Shown: positions 1 through 12,320, counted from the first letter of the stretch. The stretch is 64,000 nt of DNA from Lepidodermella squamata (GCA_047495785.1 JBLDXI010000024.1:2914001-2978000), one strand, 5' to 3'. The notes: generated by a model from the letters alone, not told the origin. A program made the numbers and translations.

Positions 1-1307
1 GTGAGTTTAAAAAAATGTTTTTTTTCACGAATTAAAAAAAAGCTTCAGTTACTATATTTTTTGCTTCGAAAAAATGTGGGACAGCAAAAAATGAAATATC
101 GAAGCACATGAATAGAGCTTTTAGAACGGGTAAATTGCAATCGGCTGAACAATCAAAACAAAATCATGAAATCAGAAGGGATATCATCTTGTCAAAAAAT
201 GAAAAAAATCAGTTTGATTTTTCGAGAAAATGTTTCGAAATTATGGAATATCGATACGATCTGGGTTTAAATGTGACAGTTTTTCCAGGCCAATAAATTG
301 GGTGTTGTTCAACAATGGGAGCACGCTATAGATATCGCCTCACTGTAGCGTGGGGCAAGTTTGAAAAAACCGTGTTCAATTTTTTCCGCAAGACCCTGTT
401 TTCATTTTCCCTATACGAAAGATATACCAATATGTGCGCACGAGAATTCGGATTTATTACTATTATTTTCGTAATTGTACTTATTTAGGTATAAGCTATG
501 AGAGAAGTCGTCAAACTCAAAACTCCAGGGGCAAAGCTCAACAATTTCAGGGAAAAGTTCAACAACCCCCTATGTAGTATTATTTGTTACATGAACTAAT
601 ATTTGTCCCACTTTTTCTTTGCGCTTTCGCTGGTCCTACCAAAATTGTATCGCATTCAGTTAGGTATTCTTTTTTATTCGAAACAGGCCTAGCGATTTTT
701 GTTGTTGAAATAAATGTCTTTGACCTTTGAATAAACAAAATAAATTTGGTGCAGCTGGGTAAAATACCGAAAATTACCGAACCAGTTACCATCGTGACTT
801 TTCGGGTTTCCTCGGCTGCCTGGGTTACACTCCAGTTTTTTTTAAATTTTTTTTCGGAAAAATCGTGGATAAATTATAGAAGATTCTCCCGCTAGTTTCT
901 AGAAACGAAAAAAGATGAATTTCCTACAAACAAGGTTGTGAAATTAAAGAATGGTTGCGCAAATTATGGGACACGCTACCGCTACTATTCTATTAAAATT
1001 TCATCAACACGTAATTTTTTTGCAATTTATGGCCAATAAATCCCAACCAATGTCCGTTTAGCTGGAAAAATTCAATGGTGCTTCGTTTTCACGTGATTTT
1101 CTCCGTTTATTTCCCGAATTATTATACAAAAAATCAGTATTTTTTCTCATAAATTATTCCATATTATTTTTCTATTAAACTTGACAAAAACGGACAAAAA
1201 ACAGCAACAATTTCGGACATGAACTTCTTTCTATATCGCTCTCACTTCGTATTATAACAACTATAGACAATAAATAGCAGCATATTTACACTATGTATCT
1301 TCTATCA
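1..1307. other. AT-rich intergenic sequence, no gene seen
   Basis: No open frame here has splice signals or family similarity. The one recognisable item is a segment near 745-812 whose reverse complement resembles two places near 40.05-40.12 kb and 40.24-40.30 kb (shared core GGTAATTTTCGGTATTTTAC), so it is an old dispersed repeat. Confidence 0.6.
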
Positions 1308-3832
1308 TCAGCAGCTAATCACAATTTTCGAAATGATCGACACCAACGAGGCAGTTAGAATCGAGAAAGTTTGCACATTTCCGCTGTTAGCCGGCTTCTT
1401 CTGTTCTGTCGCTTCTTTCCGCACGGCTGTGGTTTGCGCCGGCGTGGTTGTTGGCGTGGTTGTTGGCGCTGGTGTTGTCGGTGGTGGGGTGAAGGGCGCA
1501 CATTCCAGCTCGCATTCAGATTTTGTTTCGAACATATTGTCTAGTTCACCGCAATTGCCGTATTTGAACGATTCGCACAGCCCAGAGTCGTAGTTGAATT
1601 GGATTTTTTCAACGTAATCGTCGCACTAGAAAAATTGAAAAATTTGAAAAAATCAGAGGATATAACAACTAGTAATTCGCATCTAGAATTATTCACGTCC
1701 TACTTTTGTGACCCCTAATCGATGATGGTTAAACCTTAAAAAAAACGTTCTCCATCAAGTAAACAAGCGAAACGGGCAAGAGTCACAAACACGCGTCACA
1801 AATAGTCGGTAATTAATCAAGAAACATCAGAGCGGTTAATAAACTCGAAAAGAGACAAGAAAAAAATTCACAATTGGATAATTACGCCGTTCATCGAGGG
1901 AAGAATAATAATAAAAGTGAGGATGAAATAGTAAATCGTCCTAACTTCAAAAAATTCGATCCCAGCTGACTTAGAAGGTATGGTAAGGAGCGAGTTTTAT
2001 GGCAACAAATTTTTCTCACTCAGAGCGTGGTTTAGGGGTTGAAAATTCGGGTAATTTGATTGAAATAATCTGTTAAAATCGGGTGAAAATGTTGGATCAA
2101 CCCGTAAATTTTTGAAAATTCCGAATTCTCCTCAATTTGAGAAAATATTTATACAAAATATTGCTAAACTTGGAGGGGGTGAACCGGGTCCAAAAAGTCG
2201 GACCCAAACCCGACTCGGGCCCGACCCAACCCAAGCGGGTCGACCCACGGGTCCGGGTCTCGATTAGCATGAAACTATTCCAGCCCGTGTTTTCCCAAGT
2301 ACGGGAACGAGAGCTAAAGTGAAGAAATGAGGGAAGACAAATGAAAAGAAGTAATAATCCCGCGGGTCCGAGAAGCAAGACCCAACCCGGTGGGACCCGG
2401 GGCCAACTCTGGGGTGAATTAGATTTATGAAACGACGATGAGATCGAAAATTAAGGATCCAAATTATTCTGCTTCGCAAAATCGTAAACAAATGCACGTC
2501 AAATTTCTTAAATCTTGAATTTCAAAATTTTTTGCGATTTCAATATTTTGTTTTCATTTTTTAATAAAGATGTACAATATACAATCTACAATCCGGCGAT
2601 ACCTGGGACCCTCAAGTACCTATGTAGAGAATTTTTCGAAGTTGGATTCCTTGACTCCTGATATCGGAAAATTCGCCAATTTTTCAAAGTGATAATCGAT
2701 ATCGATACCAGAAATCGATGTCATCAAGTGACTGCGAAAAGCCGGTGTAATAGGAAGATATACCGGCTAGGCGCTAAAATATAACGATTTAGAGCGGAGC
2801 TATAAAAAACAAAAATAGCCATATTTTGCGTGATTTTGCGGGCATTTTTAAAGATTTTATCGCAGCCTCAAATTTAGTAAATTTAGCAAAGGGACCTTAA
2901 ACACCTCTACGAGAGTAGATATAACTAAACCTCCGACAGCAACGTAATTTTCCCACGGTAAAAGCTTACATTCATGCCTCCCATTTTGATGTAAACGTCG
3001 TAGGTCTGAGCCAGGCATTTCGGCGGCGAAGCGTGGCTCGGAGTTGGCGCCGAATGGTGATGATGGCCAGCGTGGGCTGTTGCCAACGCTTTGCACTCCT
3101 TTTCACAATCCTCCTTAGTCTCGAACCGATTTATTACCTCGGGACAGCCGCCGTAGGAAAATTTCTCGCACCGGTAAATTTGGTAATTAAATTGCCACAT
3201 CGGAATATCGGCCATACACTAGAACATAAAAAATAAAATTGAATTAAAATAAAAAAATGGAAAATTATAATTTTAGTAATTTCAAAAATTAATAATTAAA
3301 TTAATAAAATTGATTAATTAATAATATTAATTAATAAATATAGGAATAAATTATTTCCAGAAAAAAATCGATTTGAGATTATTTCGAAGTTTTTAAAACA
3401 GACCTTAGGCCCATCGATAGTTTTGTACATTTGTCCGACGCATTTCGAAGAGATTGATTGGTTGTAAAGACTCGCCGGTAGCGCCGCAATACCAGGCGGC
3501 GGCAATAACGGCGCCGCTTCAGTGTGGAAACTCGTCTTACAACTGAACACACACGCCTCTTGATGGGCTAATTCGTTCGAATAACTACTCGAACAGTAAG
3601 AAAAGCACGCGTGGTAGGCCGCGTTCGACGTCGACCCGCCAGAATTATTCGCATGCGTCCATTGCGCAAATCGGCAACCGTGACGGCACGCGGCGTAAGT
3701 GGTATCGGCTGAAAATTGCGGATATTGGCGCCCGCAATCGTCCAAACACTGCACGATGGGCGTGACGGATTGTTGCGCAACTGCTAATTGCAGGCATATC
3801 GCAGCGGCTAAAACAGCGTGACGTATTGACAT
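1308..3832 (-). CDS. Secreted protein with TMEM59-like Cys-rich N-terminus, two Kunitz-like domains and a GPI-like tail
   Basis: Three exons: 3832-3404, 3218-2970 and 1625-1308, all joined in phase 0, giving 331 residues. Residues 1-19 form a signal peptide. About residues 28-100 hold CxxxC pairs (CLDDC, CRHGC, CFSYC, CVFSC) with a YP and a YAACRHGCRF context, the pattern I know from the TMEM59 ectodomain. Two Kunitz-like domains follow, each with the C-x15-C-x7-C-x12-C-x3-C half (YGGCPEVINRF, YGNCGELDNMF). The gap between their first and second Cys is 12 and 15 instead of the usual 8, and an intron falls exactly before the second Cys in both. After a Thr/Pro-rich stretch the protein ends in a hydrophobic segment that looks like a GPI-attachment signal rather than a cytoplasmic tail. 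Family knowledge suggests a cell-surface or secreted protease inhibitor. Inhibition is uncertain because the reactive-site loop is altered. Confidence 0.75.
2185..2410. repeat. Cluster of degenerate GGGTC/GACCC motifs
   Basis: Within intron 2 of the Kunitz gene, the pentamer GGGTC and its complement GACCC recur many times on one strand in two clumps (about 2190-2260 and 2365-2410), separated by ordinary AT-rich DNA. The clumps can pair with each other. This could be a decayed satellite or the subterminal part of a DNA transposon. Confidence 0.5.
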
Positions 3833-4336
3833 TTCGAATTATAATATTAAAATTCGGCAAATAACAGGGTGATTTAGGGATGAAAAATTGCGTCAAGTAG
3901 CGGCGGAATGGCCCTTGAATGCGTCACTCTACACCTGCTCGATGCTATTGCGTTACTTATCGCGTGAAAAACCCGGCCCGGGTTGCGTAGCCGAGATAAG
4001 CCGGCTGTATAATAATACTATACGGTGTTATGTTGTGTTCTTGAGTAAACACGCGCGGGCGTTGGACGAGCTAATTTATCGGCGAATGTAGCGCATTCCT
4101 ACAGGGCAAATGATGTTGTGTAGTAATCACACAGCGGCGTCTAATCTGTATTCGAGATAGGTATTATAAGTATTTGCGGCTATTTAACGCCCGGTTTTGT
4201 TATGTGAGTCGATTTCACGGCGAGTGAGTAATAAAATTACACTACCAACATGGTATTTCCAAGTCATCATCACAACATCCGCCCTCTCATGGCGTAAAAA
4301 ACCGGGTCCATGTATAACCCATTCTTAGCACTTTAA

Positions 4337-4376
4337 CTTATCAGCTGCAAAAAGGGCTGTGAAGAGGGTTTGATAA
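4337..4376 (+). promoter_or_regulatory. Inverted pair of GATA motifs upstream of RING gene A
   Basis: CTTATCA (4337-4343) and TTGATAA (4370-4376) face each other about 90 bp before the proposed start of gene A, with AAAAAGGGC between them. The layout matches the better conserved pairs in front of genes B, D and F. It is the weakest member of the set. Confidence 0.4.
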
Positions 4377-4466
4377 AAACTGAAACAAAAGATAGGCTAC
4401 TTCTTGCCGTGTAGCTAGTCTTGTAATTTCAGAAATTTCTGTCCCATTTCAACATTTTCATAAACG

Positions 4467-7200
4467 ATGAGCAACACAGATCAATCAAACGAATGGAAAC
4501 AGATAACTTCTTCTGGCGAATTCGATTCGCATCGATCAAATCTACAGGGTGTTGCATATATTATGTTTGCCAGCGACCCAACGCGATAACTTTGCATGCT
4601 ATGGTTAAAAGCCTTAAGCTCATTCGATATTAGTAATTAATTCACAATCTGTCTGAGAGAAAAAACATGGCACTCTGATTCATCCCGCTAAACGATTTTG
4701 CATTTTAGTGAATTTCACCTCAAAAATGAGACTCAATTTTTACGACACGGAAAGCTTTCTAAAAGCCTTCGAAGACGGAAAAGATGGATTGCGATGGCCC
4801 TATGGGCTTATCGCTACAGAAAGTCATAAAAAATGAGAATTTTAACGCTGGAATTTAACTTGAAATTTGGGAAGTTGATCGAAAATTCCGATGTTTCCCG
4901 TTACTACCAAATTGAGGAATTTGTCTTTTTTATCGAGATGAATGAGTCTGTCTTATGGGATTCAACTTCCCTTGATACCTTTAAGCTACCTGGAAGACCA
5001 AAAATGAGAAACATTACTCAAATTCGTCGAAATTCGTAGTCCGAGTTTTTATTCGTAGAAGGGATTCGCAAAATTTACAAAATCTCCCATTCTCCGATGG
5101 AGCTAGTTGCTTGTTTCTGAATAAAATATGATAAAAAAATGTTGAAACGTCTTTCAGGCCCTAACGTGTGCTGTATGCCTTGGCTATTACGTGAATCCTA
5201 AAAATATGCCAAGCTGCAGTCACACGTTTTGCGAGGCGTGTCTGCTCCAATTAGCAGCAACGGGGTCATCTTCGGCAATCGGCAACAGCACGTGCACCAT
5301 AAATTGCCCTGTTTGTCGCCAACCATGCCTGACAAGTCAGACGCACATCAGGGCTATGCCAAGGAATAGTGTCGCGGCGCAACTGGCAGAATTGGCTCGG
5401 AAACAAGAGCAGGAAGCGGCTTTCTTCGACTTCGCTAAGTGGCAGAGTGATTTCGAATGTGCCCATATTAGCTTTGCCGAGGATCATCGGAGGGTCTGCA
5501 AGCATTGCACGAAGTCGTTTTGCAGTTCTTGCCTCATAGTTCACATGGAACAGTTGAGACAGCGATTGCTCATAATTCGCCGAAGGTGGATTGAAGAACC
5601 AGAAATGCTTCAAAAACTGCAAACTTCTTACATCAATTTAGCGCAAGATTTTGAGCTGCAGTTAAACGATGTTAAACGAGCAGCAATTACTGCAAGAAAG
5701 CAGCAATTGATTGAGGACTTTGTTAAAGACATCGAAATCAAGTCGAACGAATTGATTTCACAGGCTGTCGAACTGAAATATCAAGAACTTGGACCAATTC
5801 GCCAAGCTCTAGAACTGCTGAAACCACAATCTGGCGATACAGCACTATTGATAGATCGACTCACTGCGATTGCTAGAACATCTGTGCTGAGATGCAACTG
5901 CGATGAAATCGCCGAAGTTTTAGATAAGCAGGTTAGTTGATTGAATTTGGCTACCACCTGCTGAATTTCACTTTATTCGGTATGATTTTAATGAAGATTG
6001 CGATAAAAAGTGAGAGTCGCAAGCGTAAAATAGTCTTTGATCCTAGTCCGAACAGCGGCTCTGTTGTTCTCGGCGAAATTAGCATATCCCAGATCATTGA
6101 GAAAAGCCAACCGTTAGCCTCTGCTGTGCCGGTAATGCCGATGACATGTCGTTGTATATCTCGCCACTGCAAAGAAACTGGTTCAGTAGGGGTATCGCTA
6201 CGGGGCACAAATTCGTTATCATACATCCCTCAATGGAAGATTTTGTTGACTTCTCCAACGCTTCAGGTAAGACATTTTGAACTTGATCATCATAGGTGGC
6301 TGTGAGCCTTAGACGATATACCAATCGACTGATATCAGATCATTTCAGCAGATCAATCAAGGAAAATTGAGCCATTGCATGGACCGCATGATATAAATAT
6401 CAAAGGTTACTACGATCAGGTCGTTTCAGGCGGAAACCGAATATTTTGGGTCGAGCATTGCTTTAAAAATGAAACAACTATGAAAAGCATTATGTCGGTC
6501 AGCATCTCATCTGAAGTGCGTTGCGGAAAGCAAGTTTTTGCGGCAGTCAATCCAATCTTAGTTTTCGGTCCTGTGAAAGATAAAGTGAAAGGGTTGGCTG
6601 TTTCCATCACTCGCAATGAATTGTACACTATCTGCAGTAATGAGTTTATTACTATTTCAACTATTGACTTCTCAGTTTTATCGAAAACCAATTTATCGAG
6701 GAAAGCTACCGTATTTGGTGTTTCTGATTATTTGGGAGTTTTTTGCTGTTTGAAATCTGAAGATGACTACAGACAATTTCTGGGATTGATCAGAAGGGGA
6801 TCAAGCGACGTAGTCAGCATAACGTGTACAACATCCCTCCGGGTAGAGCAACCAATCGAATTGAATGGCTATCCACCTTTTTTTGTTGAAGATGTACTGC
6901 AAGATAGAATTTTCATTGCTGAGCAAAGAGGCATGACAAGAATACGGGTAAGATTATTAGTTGAAATTTGACTCTTCATTATGATATTTATTTACCTATT
7001 AGGTTTTGTCTAATTGGAATGAGGACAAATTGAGGTTTGAAAAATGCGAAACGATAGTCACTAATCAGTATTTTCCTGTGGCAATGGCGAATTTAGCTAT
7101 AAATCACGGTCAAGCTGAATTAACAGAGACCGTGCTAGCAATCCTCGATCAACATGGAAGTACTGTCAAATTTCTGTCTATTGGCAAACTTAGTGATTGA
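4467..7200 (+). CDS. RING/B-box/coiled-coil protein A with predicted beta-propeller (TRIM-like)
   Basis: Exons 5158-5931, 5997-6266, 6339-6947 and 7003-7200 join in phase 0. A 36-nt first exon (4467-4502, MSNTDQSNEWKQ) is proposed from its match to the 12-residue first exons of sister genes. The total is about 628 residues. The RING is C3HC4 (TCAVC, CSHTFCEAC, CPVC) with a longer, Ser-rich loop than its sisters. A B-box follows (CAH, CKHC, CSSC), then a coiled coil. The last three exons correspond to the propeller region of genes B and F but are diverged. Oddity: the proposed exon 1 is followed by CAG|ATAACT, so GT is replaced by AT. Either the donor is mutated, splicing is non-canonical, or the true first exon lies elsewhere. 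By family knowledge it would be an E3 ubiquitin ligase. It is the most diverged member of the propeller type and may be decaying. Confidence 0.65.
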
Positions 7201-8100
7201 AAGCTCACACAAAACGTGATGGCAGTTGACGTCATTGAGCCAATACGTCAACGCAATGAAATGAACCGGCTAAAAGCTAACGGAATGTTTTGTATGCCAA
7301 TAATGCCAAATTAGAATAAGGCCTATAATTTGTCGCCTCGCTGTTTTCTAACCAACGTAACCATGAAGAATGTTTTGGTTTCCACCGGTGTGCGATCATC
7401 TTTCTCGAAATCGAAATATAACTTTGCATCCCGCACGTCCCACATCAGTGCAGCATCGTCCCGCATCAGTATCCCGCAGCCATCCCGCAGCTATCCTGCA
7501 CATCATCCCGCAGCAATCATCCCGCACTTGTTACATATGGCTGTTGCCAGATGAATTCAAATTTGCTACTGGATGTTTGCCAGTAATGGAATGTATGCGT
7601 TCTGCCGCCATTTTTGACCAGAAATTTGACTGACTTTGCTCGCATTTTCAGCGCGAACCAAGTATCGCCGGCCCATAAATCTTATATCGGCGGATAGCCC
7701 TCGAAATTCTGTACAAACTAGCCGCGGCCGCTAACCAAATTCGCCGCTGATCGTGTCGAAATCGGCTTCAGAAATCGCGATTTTGGTCTTGGCCGCACGC
7801 CAATTTGACTGACTTAATTTCACGTAATTCCAGCGCGGGATCCCGCACCCTGAGTTGCGGGATGTGCGGGATGAGGTGCGGGATTAAGTGAACTTGAGGC
7901 ATCCCGCACCGTCCCGCAGTTGATGCGGGATGCAGAGTTAATTCGAGCTAAAAATTGATGCCGAAAATTGTGAAATTTTGTTGACCCTACTGTGAGTAAT
8001 AAAAATTCCATTGAACATTGAAACATGGTATTTTCAAGCTCATAGCATCCGCCCTATTATCGTGTAAAAACCCACTCAATGGGGATAAAAATGTCTACCA
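7201..8100. other. Gap between RING genes A and B with ATCCCGCA/TGCGGGAT clusters
   Basis: No gene seen. About 7430-7530 carries many copies of ATCCCGCA, and about 7836-7936 carries mainly the complement TGCGGGAT, so the two clusters are roughly inverted around 300 bp of unrelated sequence. From about 8010 the sequence resembles the promoter flank of other family members (an AAAAACCCACTCAA-type stretch). Confidence 0.5.
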
Positions 8101-8103
8101 TGA

Positions 8104-8134
8104 CCTTATCGCTGAAGGAAGTTACCGGATAAGG
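8104..8134 (+). promoter_or_regulatory. Inverted GATA pair upstream of RING gene B
   Basis: CCTTATC (8104-8110) and its exact complement GATAAGG (8128-8134) are separated by 17 bp, 83 bp before the ATG. The second half merges into GATAAGGGCACGAG, which resembles the TTAAAAGGGCACGAG stretch in front of gene C and may double as a core promoter element. Confidence 0.6.
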
Positions 8135-8217
8135 GCACGAGCATCAGTAAAAAGGCGATACAATAAACTCTATCCCAAAAATAAAAATAATATCTGATAC
8201 ATTTTGAACCACATCGA

Positions 8218-10488
8218 ATGGCTAAATCGGAATACAGCGACGATTTGAAAGCGGCAAGTCTTGCTTGCACAACTTGTTGAGAATTATGAATCCTACTTTT
8301 CATTTTTCAGGCTTTGACATGCGCAATTTGTTTGGGTTCCTATAAAAATCCGAGGATCATGCAGAACTGCTCTCACACTTTTTGCGAGGGTTGTATCATC
8401 GAACTGGTCCCAAAAGTCACCCCTGCTCCGCATAACCACGAAATTCTGTGCCCAATATGCCGCTTACCGAGTGTAGTTTGGGGCGAGAGCATCGCCACCT
8501 GGAAGAAAAACCATGTTGTTGCGGAAATCGCTGAGTGGTACCGCCAACAGGAATCGTTTTTGGCCAAAGAAGCTAGTACTGGAATAACATCTACTGATCC
8601 CCTGATGACCTTCAAATGCGAACATTTAATTGCAGTAAATCAGCGAATGACCTGTCCGCATTGCAAGCGATCTTTCTGTCATTCCTGCTTATTCGTTCAC
8701 ATGGAAAAAATGAAACAGAGGATGAAAAAAATTCGCGAAAAATGGGCGGAAAAGTTTTCGACTTCCGCATCTCTGGATGCCTTGAACGAAAATCTTGACA
8801 GTTTAGCTAAATCGTTCGATGATCAAATTGCCTCGGCTGCGATCGCGATAAATGAAGCGACAAAAGAAATTCTGCAAAATGTTGAAAAGGTCCTCCAGGT
8901 GAAAGCTGACAGTCTTGTGGCTAAATCCTTGGAAATTAAAGAAAGGAAGCTTGACCCGTTGCGTAGAGCTATCGAGCTGGCGTCGAGGCAAAGTAGCAAG
9001 TCCGATGATACCAACAGCCTAATCGATACCGTTATGGCTAACTCAGTTCTCGAGCACAGTTGCGAAGGGATTGCTGAGCTTCTGATCAAAGTTGAACAAG
9101 CTGATGAACAGGTTTGATAGGTCTGTAAACTGCCGTAGACGCTGTAAAAAAGGTATTTCAGCTTGAGAGAACGGGCTCCACTTCAATTGCTGAAATATTT
9201 TTCGCTCCAGCAGTGGATTCGATTAAGGGTTGTATGCACGTTTTAACAGAAAATTTGTCGCTTGGGGACATTGGCGTGACAGACAAAGAACCACAGCCGT
9301 TGCTCGATAATGCTAAGGAGCGGGAAACCCGTCATATGGCAGATGGGCTAATTGAGAATCCAAGTTGCGCAAAGCCTTATAACTTGATCAAGTCAGTTGA
9401 ACTCCCGTCGAATATTACCACCGTTACAGCCATGACGTACTTGGCGCCACTCAAAGCTCTACTTATTGCGACGGACTGCGGATATCAGGTGAATTTATGA
9501 GTGTTTATTTATTAATTGGTTTAGTTGGGAAAGCTTGAGGACGGCCGATATCTTCAATCTCTAAGGCTCAAAATGATTACTCTTTATTATCTCACTGCGT
9601 AATCACGCTCGAAATCAGGCATTCAATCGAATTCTTATCTTCATTCCAGGTGGTTTCACTTGAGTCTGGTGCTGGAACATCCGTGAAACCATTATTAGAT
9701 TTGACTTATCCTAGTCCTCGGTGTATGACTTCTCTCGACTGCCGAGTTTTCATTGTCATTGAAAGACTTGAGCACAACATGCTCCTGTTCGCATTCGATA
9801 TTGTACGATCGACTCGCAAAGGCAAGCAGTCATTCAGAATCAAAGATTTGTTCCAGATCATGAGAGCAATTGAGTTTGAGCGTTTAGCTGTTTCACCTAG
9901 GCGGAAGGAAATTTATACGATCGCGGGATTCCAACTATTCGCCATTTCAACCGCCAACTATGCTATGACGCAGCCACCTATATTGCAGGTACCCTATGAA
10001 GAACACAATGAGGTCGTTGGTGTAAGTCAATGGCTTGGAATCCTAATAAGGAAGCTATCTGTTCAAAAGAAACCTCATCTTGTTGCAAACCGTTGGCATT
10101 CAACTGAGCTACAACGTGTTAATGTCGTCTCAAGCCATGTGGAAAGTCTCCTAGAAGTTAGCGAAGACTTACTTCCATGCCTTATCGAAGATTCGAGCAG
10201 TAACAAACTATACTTCGCGCAAGGCGGAGCCAGTATTGAAGTTAAGGTTGACTTGTTGAATTTTCCTGTATTTTGCCTGAATTGTCCTTTGTCCTTTAGG
10301 TTTACTCTGTTAGGTCAGACGAAGGCCTTCCGACTGTTGAGCTGTTCCAAGAAATCACACTGAGTGAATTTGCAGCTTCAGTTATGACGGGTTGGCAAGG
10401 TGGTTTCTCGAACAACAACACTGAAATCAACATCGCAATTTTCGAGCCAAGCACGCGCAGCATCAAGCTTATTTCATTGATTGATTAA
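8218..10488 (+). CDS. RING/B-box/coiled-coil protein B with predicted beta-propeller
   Basis: Exons 8218-8253, 8311-9111, 9162-9488, 9650-10246 and 10300-10488, all phase 0, 649 residues. The first intron starts with GCAAGT, a GC-AG intron. Reading through it meets a stop, so splicing is needed. The RING lies at about residues 16-62 (TCAIC, CSHTFCEGC, CPIC), the B-box at about 115-155 (CEH, CPHC, CHSC then H), and a coiled coil runs to about 265, ending in SVLEHSCEGIAELL. From about residue 350 come repeated beta-strand-like blocks (YLAPLKALLIA, MTSLDCRVFIV, LAVSPRRKEIYTIA, NKLYFAQGG, FEPSTRSIKLISLID), which I read as a single beta-propeller like those in TRIM-NHL proteins, though no NHL repeat is clear. 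It shares all exon boundaries with gene F. The likely role is a ubiquitin ligase whose propeller binds substrate or RNA. Confidence 0.8.
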
Positions 10489-10559
10489 ATAGTGCCATGC
10501 ATCTACTGATATTTTGAGAAAGCATCATTTTGAGTTTGAAATACTGCATCTAGCGGCTG

Positions 10560-10760
10560 AATCTTCAGGAAACTGTTTGCTCGCATTGCAGGATCGTTAT
10601 GCAAATCTTTCTTGTTCGTCCACATGAAGTTCATGAAGTATTCAAGCTATTCGCCAAAAATTTGGCGATACTGTTCACAACCCGCGTAGGCTTTTTCATG
10701 AAGCTGAAGGCTGCTGGAGAAAAAATATTTGACAGCAGTTCGAGGGGTTTTCGAAGGCCC
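10560..10760 (+). pseudogene. Decayed B-box fragment of the RING family
   Basis: A stretch reading roughly as a B-box second half (CSHCR, FLFVHM-like) followed by the start of a coiled coil (SYSPKIW, matching the AIREKW region) lies just after gene B with no RING before it and with frame breaks. A very similar scrap occurs at 17405-17470. Confidence 0.5.
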
Positions 10761-10815
10761 TGGTCACGTTTTTAAAATCCGGTTGTCTTTATCTATCAAC
10801 GTTAAGGCTGTACAA

Positions 10816-11091
10816 AAACTGGCCGAAAGCGTCCTATCCGCCCAGCTGATTTCAGGATTCTAATTTTTGTGTCAGGTGCCTTCAGCTTTGGAATTTTAGA
10901 TTATAAATTACTCCCACGAATGTCCCTAGTACTCTCCTTCACTTAAATGACCGAAAACATTCAGTTTTAGAGGCTCAGCATTCAGATCAGAATTCAGCTT
11001 TCCTATTTCTTCCTCGCGACAGATTTGCAGCACAAAAATCACGCACTCCGCCTGTATACGTCTGGGCGGATAGGAAGAATTCGGCCAGTTT
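10816..11091. mobile_element. MITE with composite terminal inverted repeats
   Basis: The 276-bp element begins AAACTGGCCGAA and ends with the complement TTCGGCCAGTTT. Next to these, TCCTATCCGCCCAG and CTGGGCGGATAGGA are also exact complements. No coding capacity. It abuts the truncated LINE. Confidence 0.7.
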
Positions 11092-11805
11092 GATTGAATT
11101 GCAAAGGCCTATCAAAGGGCTAACCTGCTTCTGAGAGCTCTTAAAGGTCAATCTCCTGATACCCTCAAATGGGCTTATTGTACTTACGTGCGCCCCATTC
11201 TCGAGTACTGCACGAGTGTCTGGTCACCAAACTTCAAAACTCTGATTGATGCTCTTGAAAAGGTCCAAGCTTACTTTACCCGCCGTGCTTTTGGGTTCTC
11301 CACCTATGATTTAAACAGGCCGAGCTACAAACAGCGTCTAGAAACTCTTCGCATTAAATCGCTCGAGGAGCGTCGCCTAGCCTATGACTTATGTTACCTT
11401 TATAAAATCATTAATGGCTCGGCGAAAACCTCTATAGTGAAAATATTGTAATCTTAAATAACAATAATCGCGGTCATAAATATCGTTTCCGTGTTATGAA
11501 TCCGAATCTAAATTTCAAAAATCCCACTAAGCCCATATACAAAAATTATTTTCTAAACCGTATTGTAAATGTGTGGAACAGGTTACCAGAACATGTATTC
11601 AATTTTGATGATAGTCTGCCCGTAAATGTTAAAAATAATATTTTTCGCGTGAACTTAAAACAGTATTGTAAAGGTAATCTTATTGTGAATTCTGCTCGCA
11701 ATGCCGATTATTAATTGGGTTAGTGTTAGAGGCCTGCGTGCCCTTCTAATCCGGTAAATGTGAAATTTACGAAATAAAATTATTATTATTATTATTATTA
11801 TAATT
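11092..11805 (+). mobile_element. 5'-truncated non-LTR (LINE) retrotransposon, 3' end only
   Basis: The frames encode the region after the reverse transcriptase core: a block around VRPILEYCTSVW, a run with LEKVQ, FTRRAFG and SLEERRLAYDLCYLYKI, then FLNRIVNVWNRLPEHV. This order is typical of CR1/Jockey-type elements. The frame is interrupted between about 11450 and 11495. The copy ends in an ATT microsatellite (about 11775-11800), as expected of a LINE 3' tail. Dead copy. Confidence 0.8.
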
Positions 11806-12320
11806 ACAATAGCGTCGTCATTTTTAATTTCCAACTCGACAAAATTGACACAGAGGTCAATGAGACTATGGTGGACACGGTGGTATTTTCTTTGGATTAA
11901 AACTTAATCCGAAACCTGAAATTTCAAGTTGAAATTTCAAGTTGAAAAAATCGAAATTTTAATCTCAGGTAGACTATTTTAAAATAGCTACCATATCCTG
12001 ACCATGCAAGATAACGGTGTCCTGGTCTCAAAACCTTGTAGCCACCATCGAAAAGCATTTCATCACTGGTTTGAAGGTAGCCTGATGCCACCTGGAAATA
12101 AGTGCGCATTCAATCTCTCTCACTCTTGCTTGCATTCGAAACTCGAAGTAGAAGAGTCCAGACTACACTGAGACGAAAACTGAGACTTTGAAGCGTTTGA
12201 AACACAACAGAGAGTAATTTAAATTCTGGTGTAAAATCCATTGCTGATTTATATTCCATATTCTTATCACCCCTTCTCCACCACAGAACGCATGAAAGTG
12301 CACGAAAAGCGGCGAGGTAA

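Noticed and set aside
1333-1593. Plus-strand frame of 86 codons with Val/Gly-rich sequence
   Set aside because: Antisense of the Thr/Pro-rich third exon of the Kunitz gene; the composition is explained by that.
3888-4091. Plus-strand frame of 67 codons after the Kunitz gene start
   Set aside because: No similarity and no splice or promoter context; it overlaps the presumed promoter of the Kunitz gene.
7330-7633. Two overlapping short plus-strand frames rich in Pro/Ser
   Set aside because: They are translations of the ATCCCGCA repeat cluster.
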